DNA of 29,655 bases from a virus, in IMG/VR virus record IMGVR_UViG_3300046006_001914, positions 1 through 29,655 of that record; one strand, written 5' to 3'. Below are positions 12,348 through 20,602 of this stretch, one piece after another (within the stretch, counting starts at the first letter, position 1; the number at the start of each line of letters is the position of its first letter). The notes under the pieces are model-generated. The model ran no database searches and had not been told where the DNA came from. It saw nothing but the letters and a program-made list of their open reading frames with translations. Both the position numbers and the translations under genes were made by a program.

Positions 12348-13706
12348 TTGGAGATTAAGCTACCAATCATCAACCTTAGACCATACCAGCAGGAGATATG
12401 GGATTGGTGGTTCAGTAATCGTGGGCTAGTAAAGAACCAGAAGCTTATCCAAGAATGGCATAGACGAGCAGGGAAAGACATCTTCGACCTTAACATAATG
12501 GTTGGTGAGTCTTTGCTTGAGGTAGGGAATTATTGGTTCGTGCTACCAGAGACACAGCAAGTACGTAACGCTATCTGGGAAGGCGTTACTAAGGATGGAC
12601 AGAAGTACCTAGACTTCATACCTAAAGAGATAGTTCATAAATGGGATAACCAATCCATGAAGATATACATCAAGAATCCAGTTAAGCCCAACGAGGCAGG
12701 AAGCATAATAACGTTCTTAGGTGGAGATAGATACGACAAACGTGTTGGAGCAGGGCTTAAAGGTGCTGTGCTATCAGAGTTCAGCTTACAGAAGCCTAAT
12801 GTGTATGACCTAGCTATTGAGCCGATGTTAAAAGAAACAGGTGGTTGGTGTATATTCAACTATACACCTAGAGGAGAGAACCATGCCACAAAGATGTTTG
12901 ATTGGATAGAGACTAAGCCACAGTATAAGGCAAGCAAACTAACGATTGAACAGACCACAGACAATAATGGCAACAGGATAGTAACCGAGAATGACCTTAT
13001 TGAAGAGCGTGAGCGTGGAAAGCCAGAGGAGCTTATCCAGCAGGAATATTATTGCTCAAGGGAAGGCGCTAACTTCGGTTCATACTATGGAGACATCCTA
13101 AAGAACAACAAAGACAAGGTTGGTAATTATCCATACGACCCACAATATCCAGTCCATACGCTATGGGATTTAGGTATCAGCGACCAGATGGCTATATGGT
13201 TCGTGCAGTTCATCCAGAAGCAAATCAGAGTGTTTGACTACTATGAGAACAGCAACTATGCGCTAGGTCATTACGCTTCCATGCTACAGGGCAAAGGATA
13301 CATGTATGCGATGCATCACTTGCCACACGATGGAGCAAAGAGACAGCTAACGTCAGAAGAGAAGGCAGTCAGTATAGAGCAACAGTTAAGGAACTTAGGG
13401 GTCAGACCTACAAAACTACACGAGAGACGCATGGACATCTATGGAACAATACAGAGAGTGCGTTCATTCCTTCCACGTTGCTATTTTAATAACTCACAAG
13501 AGGTAATGGATGGCTACGAAGCTTTAAAGCAATATAGCAGAGAATGGGATGAGAACAGGATGGTGTTCAAGAATACGCCAAGACATGATTGGTGTTCTCA
13601 CAGCGCTGATGCGTTCAGTATCATTTGTGAGGTAGAGAGCGTGGCTAATTTTAAGCACAATATACCACCAAAGAGATTCACTGGTTCAGTACGTATAAAA
13701 ATATAA
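12348..13706 (+). CDS. terL: Terminase large subunit (packaging ATPase/nuclease)
   Basis: 452 residues starting at TTG 12348, directly after the small-subunit stop, with AGGTGAG upstream. ATPase: Walker A-like HRRAGKD (38-44), Walker B AVLSEFS with Glu144, and NYTPRG (171-176) as coupling motif. RNase H-like nuclease: WDLG with Asp274, HDGAKR with Asp328, and HDWCSHSADAFS with Asp414/Asp421. GKD in place of GKS/GKT is unusual but found in podovirus relatives. Pumps DNA into the prohead and cuts concatemers. Confidence 0.93.
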   Translation: MEIKLPIINLRPYQQEIWDWWFSNRGLVKNQKLIQEWHRRAGKDIFDLNIMVGESLLEVGNYWFVLPETQQVRNAIWEGVTKDGQKYLDFIPKEIVHKWDNQSMKIYIKNPVKPNEAGSIITFLGGDRYDKRVGAGLKGAVLSEFSLQKPNVYDLAIEPMLKETGGWCIFNYTPRGENHATKMFDWIETKPQYKASKLTIEQTTDNNGNRIVTENDLIEERERGKPEELIQQEYYCSREGANFGSYYGDILKNNKDKVGNYPYDPQYPVHTLWDLGISDQMAIWFVQFIQKQIRVFDYYENSNYALGHYASMLQGKGYMYAMHHLPHDGAKRQLTSEEKAVSIEQQLRNLGVRPTKLHERRMDIYGTIQRVRSFLPRCYFNNSQEVMDGYEALKQYSREWDENRMVFKNTPRHDWCSHSADAFSIICEVESVANFKHNIPPKRFTGSVRIKI

Positions 13707-13716
13707 TGGGGATGAC

Positions 13717-14148
13717 GTGAGGAAAGAGTTTTACGATGGGAATCAGATAATGAAGAACTACACAGATTATTGGATAGACTTAATAGGTGAAGAGCTAGGA
13801 TGCTACACAGACATAGAGGATGTGAAGCGATGTGTTAAAAATTTAGTTAACGCTGACTTGCTCAAGATATTGTCTATCAACAACACAGGCGTGTTTGCTT
13901 ATGTGATAGCTCCAGATTTTCTAGGTGGCAGAGCGTTAAGTGAGGTTGTCTTCTATATACGCAAAGAGGAGCGTGGGAACTTGAGGCTGTTTAAGAGGTA
14001 TCTGAGCATGATAGAGGCGATAGCTAAGAAGGAACATTGTGGTTCAGTGAAGATAGGTGGCAATATAGGATACAAAGACCAATCATTCTTAACGTTACTT
14101 AAAAGATTTGGTTACGTAGATGACACAGTAGCAAAATATTTGACGTAA
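13717..14148 (+). CDS. GNAT-like acetyltransferase between terminase and portal
   Basis: 143 residues from GTG 13717 (an in-frame ATG at 13750 is an alternative). The C-terminal half fits a GNAT core: LSEVVFYIRKEERGNLRLFK (strand 4 and the acetyl-CoA loop region), IEAIAKKEHCGSVKIGG, and LLKRFGYV. GNAT proteins are often found between terL and portal in podoviruses, with unknown substrate. The promoter of the next block lies over its stop codon. Confidence 0.6.
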   Translation: MRKEFYDGNQIMKNYTDYWIDLIGEELGCYTDIEDVKRCVKNLVNADLLKILSINNTGVFAYVIAPDFLGGRALSEVVFYIRKEERGNLRLFKRYLSMIEAIAKKEHCGSVKIGGNIGYKDQSFLTLLKRFGYVDDTVAKYLT

Positions 14149-14167
14149 TTTCTATAAATGGTACAAT
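14140..14167 (+). promoter_or_regulatory. Late promoter before the portal block
   Basis: TTGACG (14140-14145), 16-base spacer, TACAAT (14162-14167) with TGG before it. Near twin of the promoter at 17551: both have ATTTGACGTAATnT at the -35. Confidence 0.7.
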
Positions 14168-14195
14168 AGATACATACGAAACATGAGGGAGCTTT

Positions 14196-14510
14196 ATGGT
14201 ATCATCAGCAGTAGCGTTTATGAGTTGGGCAGGGTCTACAGCTACAGCAGTCGCTCCATACGTAGGTATGGCAACAGCCACCAGTGAACATATTCAAGGC
14301 AATATAGATAGGGCAGACAAAGCCAATATGAGAGCTAAAGAAGAAGAGCAGATTGGCATAGCTAAGGATAAAGCGCTTACACAACGCAAACAGATGATTG
14401 ATAAACAACGTGTTCAACTACTTGGAGCAGGGGATGGTAAGTACACTACTAACAGAACTGTTGGAGTAACTAGGATACCTAAAGCTGGAGATATGGAGAC
14501 GTTAGGTTGA
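14196..14510 (+). CDS. Small virion-region protein before portal (104 aa)
   Basis: ATG after GAGGGAG. N-terminal Ala-rich stretch (SSAVAFMSWAGSTATAVAPY) that may insert in a membrane, then a long charged helix with Lys/Glu/Gln (DRADKANMRAKEEEQIGIAK), and a basic tail. Such proteins precede the portal in some podoviruses and may be minor head or ejection components. Stop overlaps the portal start. Confidence 0.5.
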   Translation: MVSSAVAFMSWAGSTATAVAPYVGMATATSEHIQGNIDRADKANMRAKEEEQIGIAKDKALTQRKQMIDKQRVQLLGAGDGKYTTNRTVGVTRIPKAGDMETLG

Positions 14511-16093
14511 AACCAAATCCACAAGCAATAATCAAGAAGCATGGCACAGCTAATTCTATAAAATCCACTTGGGATACTGAGTATAGAGAAGTGTTCGAAT
14601 ATTGTATGCCGTCTAGAGATGGATTTGCTAAAGCAACAGCAGGCGAAGCTATAGATAAGAACTTCCAAGATAGAAGAGAGAACCTATACACATCAGTTGG
14701 GGAGCAATCAGCTAATGATTTCGTTAACACTATGCAGGAAGTATTAGCGCCACCAATGAGTAGTTGGATAGCGTTAGAGGCTGGCATGAAGATTAAAAAG
14801 GAAGACCATGATGTGGTCAATAAAGAGTTAGCTAAGATGTGCGATTTAGCAAACGAATATAAGAACAACAGTAGCTTTGATGTAGCGTTCAGTGAGTTCT
14901 GTTATGACGTGTTCGCAGGAACAGGATGTATGTTAGTTCTACCATGTACACCAAGAAAACCTATAAGCTTTAGAGCGATACCATTAAGAGAGTATTGCGT
15001 AGAAGAAGGCGCTAACGGAGAAGTTCGTGGCGTATACAGAAGCTATTCAATGAAACGTGAGCTAGTAAGAGAGCAGTGGAAAGAACTACGTGGGCTAGAG
15101 ATACTAGACGATGAAGATAAAGAGATGACACTTATAGAGTCAACGCATTACGATTATGACCTAGAGCTATATCACTACCAAGTAATAGATAAATCAGAAG
15201 AAGTGGAGCTTGTGCATAGAGAGTACCAGACAAACCCATTCGTGGTGTTGCGTTGGAACAAGATGGCAGGAGAGCCATATGGCAGAGGTGTTGGGCTTAC
15301 AGCATTAAATGATATAAAGACGCTTAACTTGATTAAGTTCTATTCAATGCGTAACTTCGCATACCAGCTACCAATCCTATTAGCACAAGAGAGTGATGTT
15401 ATTGACTATGAGAATTTCGACCCAACTCCGTTGACGTTGAATATAGTGCCAGACGCACAGAACTCTATCGTTCCGTTAAACATAAACCCTAAGTATGAAG
15501 CAGAGAGTTATAAGACCCAAGAGCTTCAGATGGATATAAAGAGGAACACATACTCAAGTACGCTACCTAATGAGGCTGATGCTAAGTTAACAGCTACAGA
15601 GGTAAAGGCTAGGCTTAACGAACTAAGAAGAACACTTAATAGCGTGTTTGGTAGGCTCATAACAGAGTTCCAGATTCCAGTAGTAAGGCGTATATTCGAC
15701 ATACTTGGAGATACTGGCATCATGGGTAAAGAGTTCAGAGAGAAGTTCGATATAGGAAACATTGATGGGCTTATATGGAAAGTTAACGTGGTAACTCCTA
15801 TCGGTAAGATAGTAAGGTACGAAGAAGCACAGACGTTGCTAGCAGTAGCAGGTCAGATGGTGCAGTTTGACCCAACAGGTCAGATATTAAGGACTGTTAC
15901 GAAGTTTAATGAATACCTATACAACTACATGAAGTTGAGTGGTGTGCCATTAGACCTAATAAACACTCCAAAGGAAATGGAAGAGATTCAGAACAGGGAA
16001 GCACAGGCTCAGATGCAGATGCAACAGCAGATGGTTCAGCAAGAGGCTGATGCTCAGAAGGATATAGATACGAACAAAGGGTTAATGAAGTAA
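14507..16093 (+). CDS. Portal protein (T7-like head-tail connector family)
   Basis: 528 residues from TTG 14507, with GGAG eight bases upstream. Family features: SIKSTWDTEYREVFEYCMPS near the start, SANDFVNTMQEVLAPPMSSW at about 65-85, ECVEEGANG-like crown region, WNKMAGEPYGRGVGLTALND, and an AEAQ/QMQQQMVQQEA helical C-terminus. Length is usual for PF12236 connectors. Forms the twelve-subunit channel at one head vertex. Confidence 0.92.
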   Translation: MKPNPQAIIKKHGTANSIKSTWDTEYREVFEYCMPSRDGFAKATAGEAIDKNFQDRRENLYTSVGEQSANDFVNTMQEVLAPPMSSWIALEAGMKIKKEDHDVVNKELAKMCDLANEYKNNSSFDVAFSEFCYDVFAGTGCMLVLPCTPRKPISFRAIPLREYCVEEGANGEVRGVYRSYSMKRELVREQWKELRGLEILDDEDKEMTLIESTHYDYDLELYHYQVIDKSEEVELVHREYQTNPFVVLRWNKMAGEPYGRGVGLTALNDIKTLNLIKFYSMRNFAYQLPILLAQESDVIDYENFDPTPLTLNIVPDAQNSIVPLNINPKYEAESYKTQELQMDIKRNTYSSTLPNEADAKLTATEVKARLNELRRTLNSVFGRLITEFQIPVVRRIFDILGDTGIMGKEFREKFDIGNIDGLIWKVNVVTPIGKIVRYEEAQTLLAVAGQMVQFDPTGQILRTVTKFNEYLYNYMKLSGVPLDLINTPKEMEEIQNREAQAQMQMQQQMVQQEADAQKDIDTNKGLMK

Positions 16094-16107
16094 GAGAGGT
16101 AAAAACA

Positions 16108-16377
16108 ATGAGTCTAAAAACAATGAGAGAAGCCGTAGAAGGTGGACAGCTTGGCGAGCAAGCAAAGAAAGCATCCCAAGAGCAAGTAGATATGGCGAGG
16201 ATGTTCAACAAAGTATTCTCCACGACAGAAGGAAAGTTAGTTCTAGAGCATCTAGACCTATACTCACACAAGAACTTCCCTAACTATGATAACGTGTATG
16301 CCACGTATTCTAAGATAGGTGAGCAGACTTTGGTAGATTATATTGGCAAGTTAATAAGAACCAGCAAGAAGGAGTAA
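16108..16377 (+). CDS. Bbp19-like structural protein
   Basis: 89 residues. DMARMFNKVFSTTEGKLVLE then YATYSKIGEQTLVDYIGKLI is the recurrent layout of the small Bbp19/Bordetella-phage-like proteins that sit between portal and scaffold. Function unclear, probably assembly-related. Start follows GAGAGGTAAAAACA. Confidence 0.7.
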   Translation: MSLKTMREAVEGGQLGEQAKKASQEQVDMARMFNKVFSTTEGKLVLEHLDLYSHKNFPNYDNVYATYSKIGEQTLVDYIGKLIRTSKKE

Positions 16378-16382
16378 AAACA

Positions 16383-16688
16383 ATGAGACTTCCAGATATT
16401 ACGAAAATGGTAAACGACATTCAGAGGAGCAATATCCCTAAAGAGGATAGGCAGATAGTATGTAGTGCGATTATAGACTATCACAAGAAGATGAACGCAG
16501 TCTGCGCAACAAAGAGAGACATGAGCGTAGAGTATGATTCAATGGAGTACCCAACTAATAAGATTCTATTCAAGTACCTAGACAGGATAAACAAAGATGA
16601 CCTGTTAGAGTTAGCGCTGATTATGAACAAGTCAGTGAGCTTAGAAGAGACAAGAGAAAACATCATAAAAACAATTAAGGGAGAATAG
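16383..16688 (+). CDS. Hypothetical head-region protein (101 aa)
   Basis: ATG after AAGGAGTAAAAACA. All-helical and Lys/Glu-rich; a segment DYHKKMNAVCATKRDMSVEY and a C-terminal LLELALIMNKSVSLEETREN. No family recognised. Position suggests a head assembly role. Confidence 0.5.
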   Translation: MRLPDITKMVNDIQRSNIPKEDRQIVCSAIIDYHKKMNAVCATKRDMSVEYDSMEYPTNKILFKYLDRINKDDLLELALIMNKSVSLEETRENIIKTIKGE

Positions 16689-16690
16689 TC

Positions 16691-17554
16691 ATGGAAGAAG
16701 AAAACAATGAAACCACAACTAACGAAACTGTTGAGACTACTGAAGCAGTTGAAACACAACAGGAAGCGCCTAAACCAGCCCAAAAGCAAGATGATTTTGA
16801 GTTTGATGCCAGACTATACACAAAGGATGGAAAGTTCAATAAAGACGGAGCAAAAGAATACGTAAAAGAAATACACGAGACTCAGCAGAAGTATGAAGAG
16901 AGATTGCTTGGTCTTAGGAAGATAGTCAGCAGGAATGGTGAGGCGATAAAAAGCCCAGAGGAGTATGTTCAAGATTACACACCACCAGAGAAGTTCACTA
17001 AGTTCTTTAGTGAGGATACGCCAGAAGAGACAAAAGAGTATATGAAGAATATGACCACGAAGCTGTCTAAGAAATACCTAGACATGGGTTTGAATAAGCA
17101 ACAGGCGTGGGAAGTGAATAACGCTATTCTGGGAGTAATGGAAGAGGTTGGAGTGCTAGATACAAGAACTGATGAGCAGAAGTATATAGATGACAAGAAG
17201 TATATTGAAGAACAACGTGGAAGGCTTGGAGCTAACGCAGAGAACATTATAAGAGAAGCTGAGACGTTTATATTAAGCACAAGCGAGTTTGATGCTAAAC
17301 AGAAGAATAGAATGTTGGATATGATTAAAGGTGGAGACATGGGTCTTGTAAGTATCATGCACAGTATTAAGGATGCGTTTGGTTCAAAGACTGGTGGAGT
17401 TCCTAACAACATAACATCACTAGGTGGACTTGGAACAGATACACAGCTATGGGAAGAATATAAGACGGCTAGTCCAGAGCGCAGAGCAGAGATTATCGCA
17501 CAGAGGCACAAGGCTGGAAGGTCTGGTAAACTATCTGATGCTGGAAATATTTGA
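16691..17554 (+). CDS. Capsid scaffolding protein
   Basis: 287 residues: acidic, low-complexity N-terminus (about 1-35, Glu/Thr-rich), a long helical middle (PEETKEYMKNMTTKLSKKYL, EEQRGRLGANAENIIREAET), and a short basic C-terminus (RAEIIAQRHKAGRSGKL) that would contact the capsid protein. Length, acidity and position just before the major capsid gene match podovirus scaffolds. Confidence 0.82.
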   Translation: MEEENNETTTNETVETTEAVETQQEAPKPAQKQDDFEFDARLYTKDGKFNKDGAKEYVKEIHETQQKYEERLLGLRKIVSRNGEAIKSPEEYVQDYTPPEKFTKFFSEDTPEETKEYMKNMTTKLSKKYLDMGLNKQQAWEVNNAILGVMEEVGVLDTRTDEQKYIDDKKYIEEQRGRLGANAENIIREAETFILSTSEFDAKQKNRMLDMIKGGDMGLVSIMHSIKDAFGSKTGGVPNNITSLGGLGTDTQLWEEYKTASPERRAEIIAQRHKAGRSGKLSDAGNI

Positions 17555-17578
17555 CGTAATCTGTATATATGATAAAAT
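17551..17578 (+). promoter_or_regulatory. Major capsid promoter
   Basis: TTGACG (17551-17556), 16-base spacer, TAAAAT (17573-17578), TGA before it. Overlaps the scaffold stop and gives a leader of about 107 nt. Confidence 0.7.
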
Positions 17579-17598
17579 ATAATTATAGAGTAATAACC

Positions 17599-17645
17599 CT
17601 AAAGTTAGGCTCGCTACCATAAGTAGCCCCATTTAAAGACTTTAG
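17599..17645 (+). promoter_or_regulatory. Folded leader of the capsid mRNA
   Basis: CTAAAGT (17599-17605) pairs with ACTTTAG (17639-17645); inside, GCTAC (17613-17617) pairs with GTAGC (17623-17627) round a CCATAA-like loop. A stable 5' structure may protect the highly expressed capsid transcript. Ribosome site AAGGAG lies outside, at 17678-17683. Confidence 0.55.
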
Positions 17646-17691
17646 CTCATTAGTAACCCTAGTAAGTTAAATTAATAAAGGAGTGATTAAT

Positions 17692-18546
17692 ATGGTAATG
17701 GAAGCAACGGCAGTATTTGTTGATTCATTTGATGCAGACGTTAAAGTAGCATATCAAGGAATCAAATCATTAAGAGATTCAGTTAGAGTAAAGACAGGGG
17801 TTGTTGGTTCAACACACAGATTCCCAACAGCAGGAGCAGGAGTAGCGACACAGCACAACAGAGGAAACGATGTAGTAGCGATGAACGCTGGCAGAGACAA
17901 GGTTGTAGTAACTTTGGAAGATTGGGATGCTTTTGACTATGAAGACATCATGGACATCAACAAGTTAAATTTTGATGACAAGAAGATTATTGCAGAGACT
18001 ACAGTAAAGGCGATTGGAAGACGTGAAGACCAGCTAATCATAGATGCGCTTGCAGATGAGATTACAAACTTAACGAATCTTTCTCCAACTCAGCTTGTAG
18101 GTAACGGAACGGCGGCGATGACAGTTGCGTATTTAGCGTCAGCTTCAGCAATACTAGATGCGAACAACGTTCCTTCAGAAGATAGAACAATGATTATCTC
18201 TTCAAAACAGAAATCTCAGCTTTTAAACACCACTGGAGTAACAAGCTCAGACTACAACTCAGTGAAGACTTTAGTGCAAGGTGATATTGATACTTTCTAT
18301 GGTTTCAAGTTCATCATGATTGGTGGAAGAACAGAAGGTGGGCTACCAAGAGCGAAAGAAGTTGAGCAGTATGCGTTTGCTTACCATAAGCAAGCAGTAG
18401 GTTTGGCTATCGGTAAAGACATGACAACTATGGTTGACTGGATTCCAGAGAAGTTATCATGGCAGATAGGTTGTGTTTATTCAGCAGGCGCAGTAGCGAT
18501 TGACCTTGCAGGTATTGTTGTAATAAATACGGATGATGCTCCTTAA
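17692..18546 (+). CDS. Major capsid protein
   Basis: 284 residues from ATG 17692 (the GTG at 17683 is within the ribosome site). HK97-like capsid features: N-arm VFVDSFDADVKVAYQG, VRVKTGVVGSTHRFPTAG, P-domain with GRREDQLIIDALADEI, TMIISSKQKSQLLNTTGVTS and FYGFKFIMIGGRTEGGLPRA, and late VGLAIGKDMTTMVDWIPEKL. This matches the phage capsid family of podoviruses of this type. The most strongly expressed structural gene by promoter and leader. Confidence 0.88.
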   Translation: MVMEATAVFVDSFDADVKVAYQGIKSLRDSVRVKTGVVGSTHRFPTAGAGVATQHNRGNDVVAMNAGRDKVVVTLEDWDAFDYEDIMDINKLNFDDKKIIAETTVKAIGRREDQLIIDALADEITNLTNLSPTQLVGNGTAAMTVAYLASASAILDANNVPSEDRTMIISSKQKSQLLNTTGVTSSDYNSVKTLVQGDIDTFYGFKFIMIGGRTEGGLPRAKEVEQYAFAYHKQAVGLAIGKDMTTMVDWIPEKLSWQIGCVYSAGAVAIDLAGIVVINTDDAP

Positions 18547-18585
18547 TAAGTAGCACACAAACTAAACTAAGAAGGGAGAATTAAC

Positions 18586-18846
18586 ATGGCATTTGTAAAA
18601 CAAAATTTAAGTATCGTAACTAACAATGTTAAGGCAGGGAATGTACCATCAGTGTGGTTTTACTACAACAAGGATGGAGATGACTTAACAACTTTAGGAA
18701 GCATTGTTGAGCCAAGAATGACTGTTGGAGATTTGATTATGAACTATAAGGCAGATTTCACAGTATTGACGTTCTATAGAGTAACAGTAGTAACTGCTGG
18801 CTCTGGAACAATAGACACAGCACAGTTAACAACAGTTACGCCATAA
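18586..18846 (+). CDS. Small head-decoration-like protein, paralogue of the next gene's N-terminus
   Basis: 86 residues, ATG after AAGGGAG. MAFVKQNLSIVTNNVKAGNV PS... is closely related to the first ~85 residues of the gene at 18922 (shared F-K/R-x-NL-S/T-I, K-A/S-G-x-VPS, YFxY, a GD at about 49-50, and a T-rich end). Probably a small beta-rich virion protein; head decoration is suggested by position after the capsid gene, not proven. Confidence 0.55.
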   Translation: MAFVKQNLSIVTNNVKAGNVPSVWFYYNKDGDDLTTLGSIVEPRMTVGDLIMNYKADFTVLTFYRVTVVTAGSGTIDTAQLTTVTP

Positions 18847-18857
18847 TTATATTGCAA

Positions 18858-18900
18858 CCAACCTCTAGCGAGTTTCATTGTTTACCTCGCTAGGGGCTGG
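18858..18900 (+). terminator. Strong hairpin between decoration-like genes (partial terminator?)
   Basis: CCAACCTCTAGCGAG (18858-18872) pairs with CTCGCTAGGGGCTGG (18886-18900) over about 14 pairs with a 13-base loop. Only a weak T-run follows (CATTT), so it may slow transcription or protect the upstream mRNA end rather than stop transcription fully. Hairpins after capsid genes that reduce downstream expression are common in phages. Confidence 0.6.
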
Positions 18901-18921
18901 CATTTAAGGAAGGAGTATTAA

Positions 18922-19620
18922 ATGAGTTTCACTAGGGAAAATTTAACAATCATTGGGAATAGCATAAAGAGTGGAATCGTTCCTTCTTTATTTGCCTATT
19001 TTAATGAATACAACGACACAGTAACAGCATCAAATTATTTCAGCGATAGACGATTAGTATTAGGAGACCAGATAATTGTTATAAGTCAAAACAAGACAGC
19101 TTTAGCGTATTACTACGTTTCAGCAGTATCAACATTAGCCGGAACGGCAACAGTAACAGCAAGTGTAGGAGCAGACTTATCTGATTATGCAAAAATAGAC
19201 GATAGTGGACAGAACCTAGTAGCTAACTCACTAGAGTTAAGCGAAGGGATTATAGAAACAGGAACGGCTGGTTCTACTGTAGTGGTAGGAGAGGTTTGTT
19301 TCTTGGCATCAGATGGCAAATGGGATAAGGTTGATGGGATATTAGATGGTACAGATACAGGCTTCAAGAGCAGACTAGGGATGTGTATATTAGGTGGTGC
19401 AGTTGATGAGCCATGTAAGATGTTGCTTCAAGGTGAGATAACATATGCATCGTTCCCAGACCTAACTATTGGCGCTCCTGTGTATCTTTCTGATTCAGCA
19501 GGAACAGTTATAGTTACTCAACCAAGTACATTAAACTTTGCCATACGAGTAATTGGCTTTGGAACAGCACAGAAGACAATGTACTTCAACCCAAGTAACG
19601 ATTATATCGTTCACGCATAG
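18922..19620 (+). CDS. Virion surface/decoration protein with two domains
   Basis: 232 residues. The N-terminal ~85 residues are the paralogue of 18586. The C-terminal part (from about residue 105) has the layout of beta-rich phage appendage domains: GTAGSTVVVGEVCFLASDGK, a SRLGMCILGG loop, LLQGEITYASFPDLTIGAPV, YLSDSAGTV and AIRVIGFG. Probably surface exposed. Confidence 0.65.
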   Translation: MSFTRENLTIIGNSIKSGIVPSLFAYFNEYNDTVTASNYFSDRRLVLGDQIIVISQNKTALAYYYVSAVSTLAGTATVTASVGADLSDYAKIDDSGQNLVANSLELSEGIIETGTAGSTVVVGEVCFLASDGKWDKVDGILDGTDTGFKSRLGMCILGGAVDEPCKMLLQGEITYASFPDLTIGAPVYLSDSAGTVIVTQPSTLNFAIRVIGFGTAQKTMYFNPSNDYIVHA

Positions 19621-19628
19621 GAGACATT

Positions 19629-19847
19629 ATGAAGTATGCAATATTACCAATAGCGTTATTAGAAGGCATTGTTTATGATGGTTCTATTAGAAATTCTAAT
19701 GATGGAGAGTTTTTTATAATGCGAGACGATAATACTCTTGGTATTGTTGCACCTGAAAATACAGAATGGTTATCACATGAACAAATATTAGAAACTATAT
19801 TAGAGGATAACTGGAAAGAACCAGTGAATCCTTATGGGAGCAAATAA
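19629..19847 (+). CDS. Hypothetical protein (72 aa)
   Basis: ATG after GGAGAC. Short beta-rich protein (YAILPIALLEGIVYDGSIRN, FFIMRDDNTLGIV). No family recognised. Last base of the stop is the first base of the next ATG. Confidence 0.55.
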   Translation: MKYAILPIALLEGIVYDGSIRNSNDGEFFIMRDDNTLGIVAPENTEWLSHEQILETILEDNWKEPVNPYGSK

Positions 19848-20593
19848 TGGCATTAACAGATAATTTAGTACATTATTGGAAGATGGATGAAGCTTCTGGC
19901 AACATAGCAGATAGCGTTGGAAGTAACACAGGAACAGCAACATCATTACTTTACGGAGCAACTTATGGAAAAATAAATGGTGGCAGTGGGTTTGATGGAG
20001 CGTTAAGTAAAATAGCACTAACTACTTTTGCTTTTGATGGAACAAATAAGACAATATCTTTATGGTGCAACATAGCTTCTGATTGTGTAGACAGAGGCAC
20101 TTTAGTGTATTCTCAAAACTCAGCAACCACACCTTATTGGGAGATAGGGGTAGCCGTAAGCAGTGCTGAAAGAAGAATATACTATTCAGACCATGTTTCT
20201 GGAAGAATTACATACACCACTGATATAAAATCTGCGTGGCATCATGTTGCAGTAACGAAAAGTGGAGCTACTATTACTGTTTATGTTGATGGTGTTTCAA
20301 GGGCTTCTGGAAGTGGTATAAGTGGCAACGATAATGCTGGGATAACAGTGTCAAAAATAGGTGCTAACTATGCAGATGGTAGCAAATACAAGGGAAACAT
20401 GGATGAGGTTGGTGTTTGGTCAAGAGCGTTAAGTGGAGCAGAAATAGCTTCTTTATATAACTCTGGGAGTGGTAGTCAGTACCCATTCTCAACATCAAAT
20501 ATAAAGGTGTTCAATGGTCTAGCATACGCAAGTGTTAAGTTGCTTGATGGTCTAGCTATAGCAAGCGTAAAGAGTAAAAATAATCTAGCGTAG
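19847..20593 (+). CDS. LamG/concanavalin-like lectin-fold protein
   Basis: 248 residues. LVHYWKMDEASGNIADSVGS, KTISLWCNIAS, AWHHVAVTKSGATITVYVDG and YKGNMDEVGVWSRALSGAEI are hallmark strands of Laminin_G_3 domains, which often bind sugars in phage and bacterial proteins. The C-terminus has repeated NGLAYASVK / DGLAIASVK units 11 residues apart, of a type seen after such lectin domains. Possible host surface adhesion or head decoration. Confidence 0.85.
   Translation: MALTDNLVHYWKMDEASGNIADSVGSNTGTATSLLYGATYGKINGGSGFDGALSKIALTTFAFDGTNKTISLWCNIASDCVDRGTLVYSQNSATTPYWEIGVAVSSAERRIYYSDHVSGRITYTTDIKSAWHHVAVTKSGATITVYVDGVSRASGSGISGNDNAGITVSKIGANYADGSKYKGNMDEVGVWSRALSGAEIASLYNSGSGSQYPFSTSNIKVFNGLAYASVKLLDGLAIASVKSKNNLA
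20516..20576 (+). repeat. In-gene tandem repeat (GGTCTAGC units)
   Basis: Two units, starting at 20516 and 20549, are similar over about 28 bases and encode GLAYASVK and GLAIASVK with an 11-codon period, followed by a partial third unit (NNLA). Confidence 0.6.
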
Positions 20594-20602
20594 GAGTTTG
20601 TT

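Noticed and set aside
16975-17511. 178-codon reading frame on the - strand
   Set aside because: Lies opposite the scaffold gene, with no ribosome site and Ser/Leu-rich composition typical of an antisense shadow.
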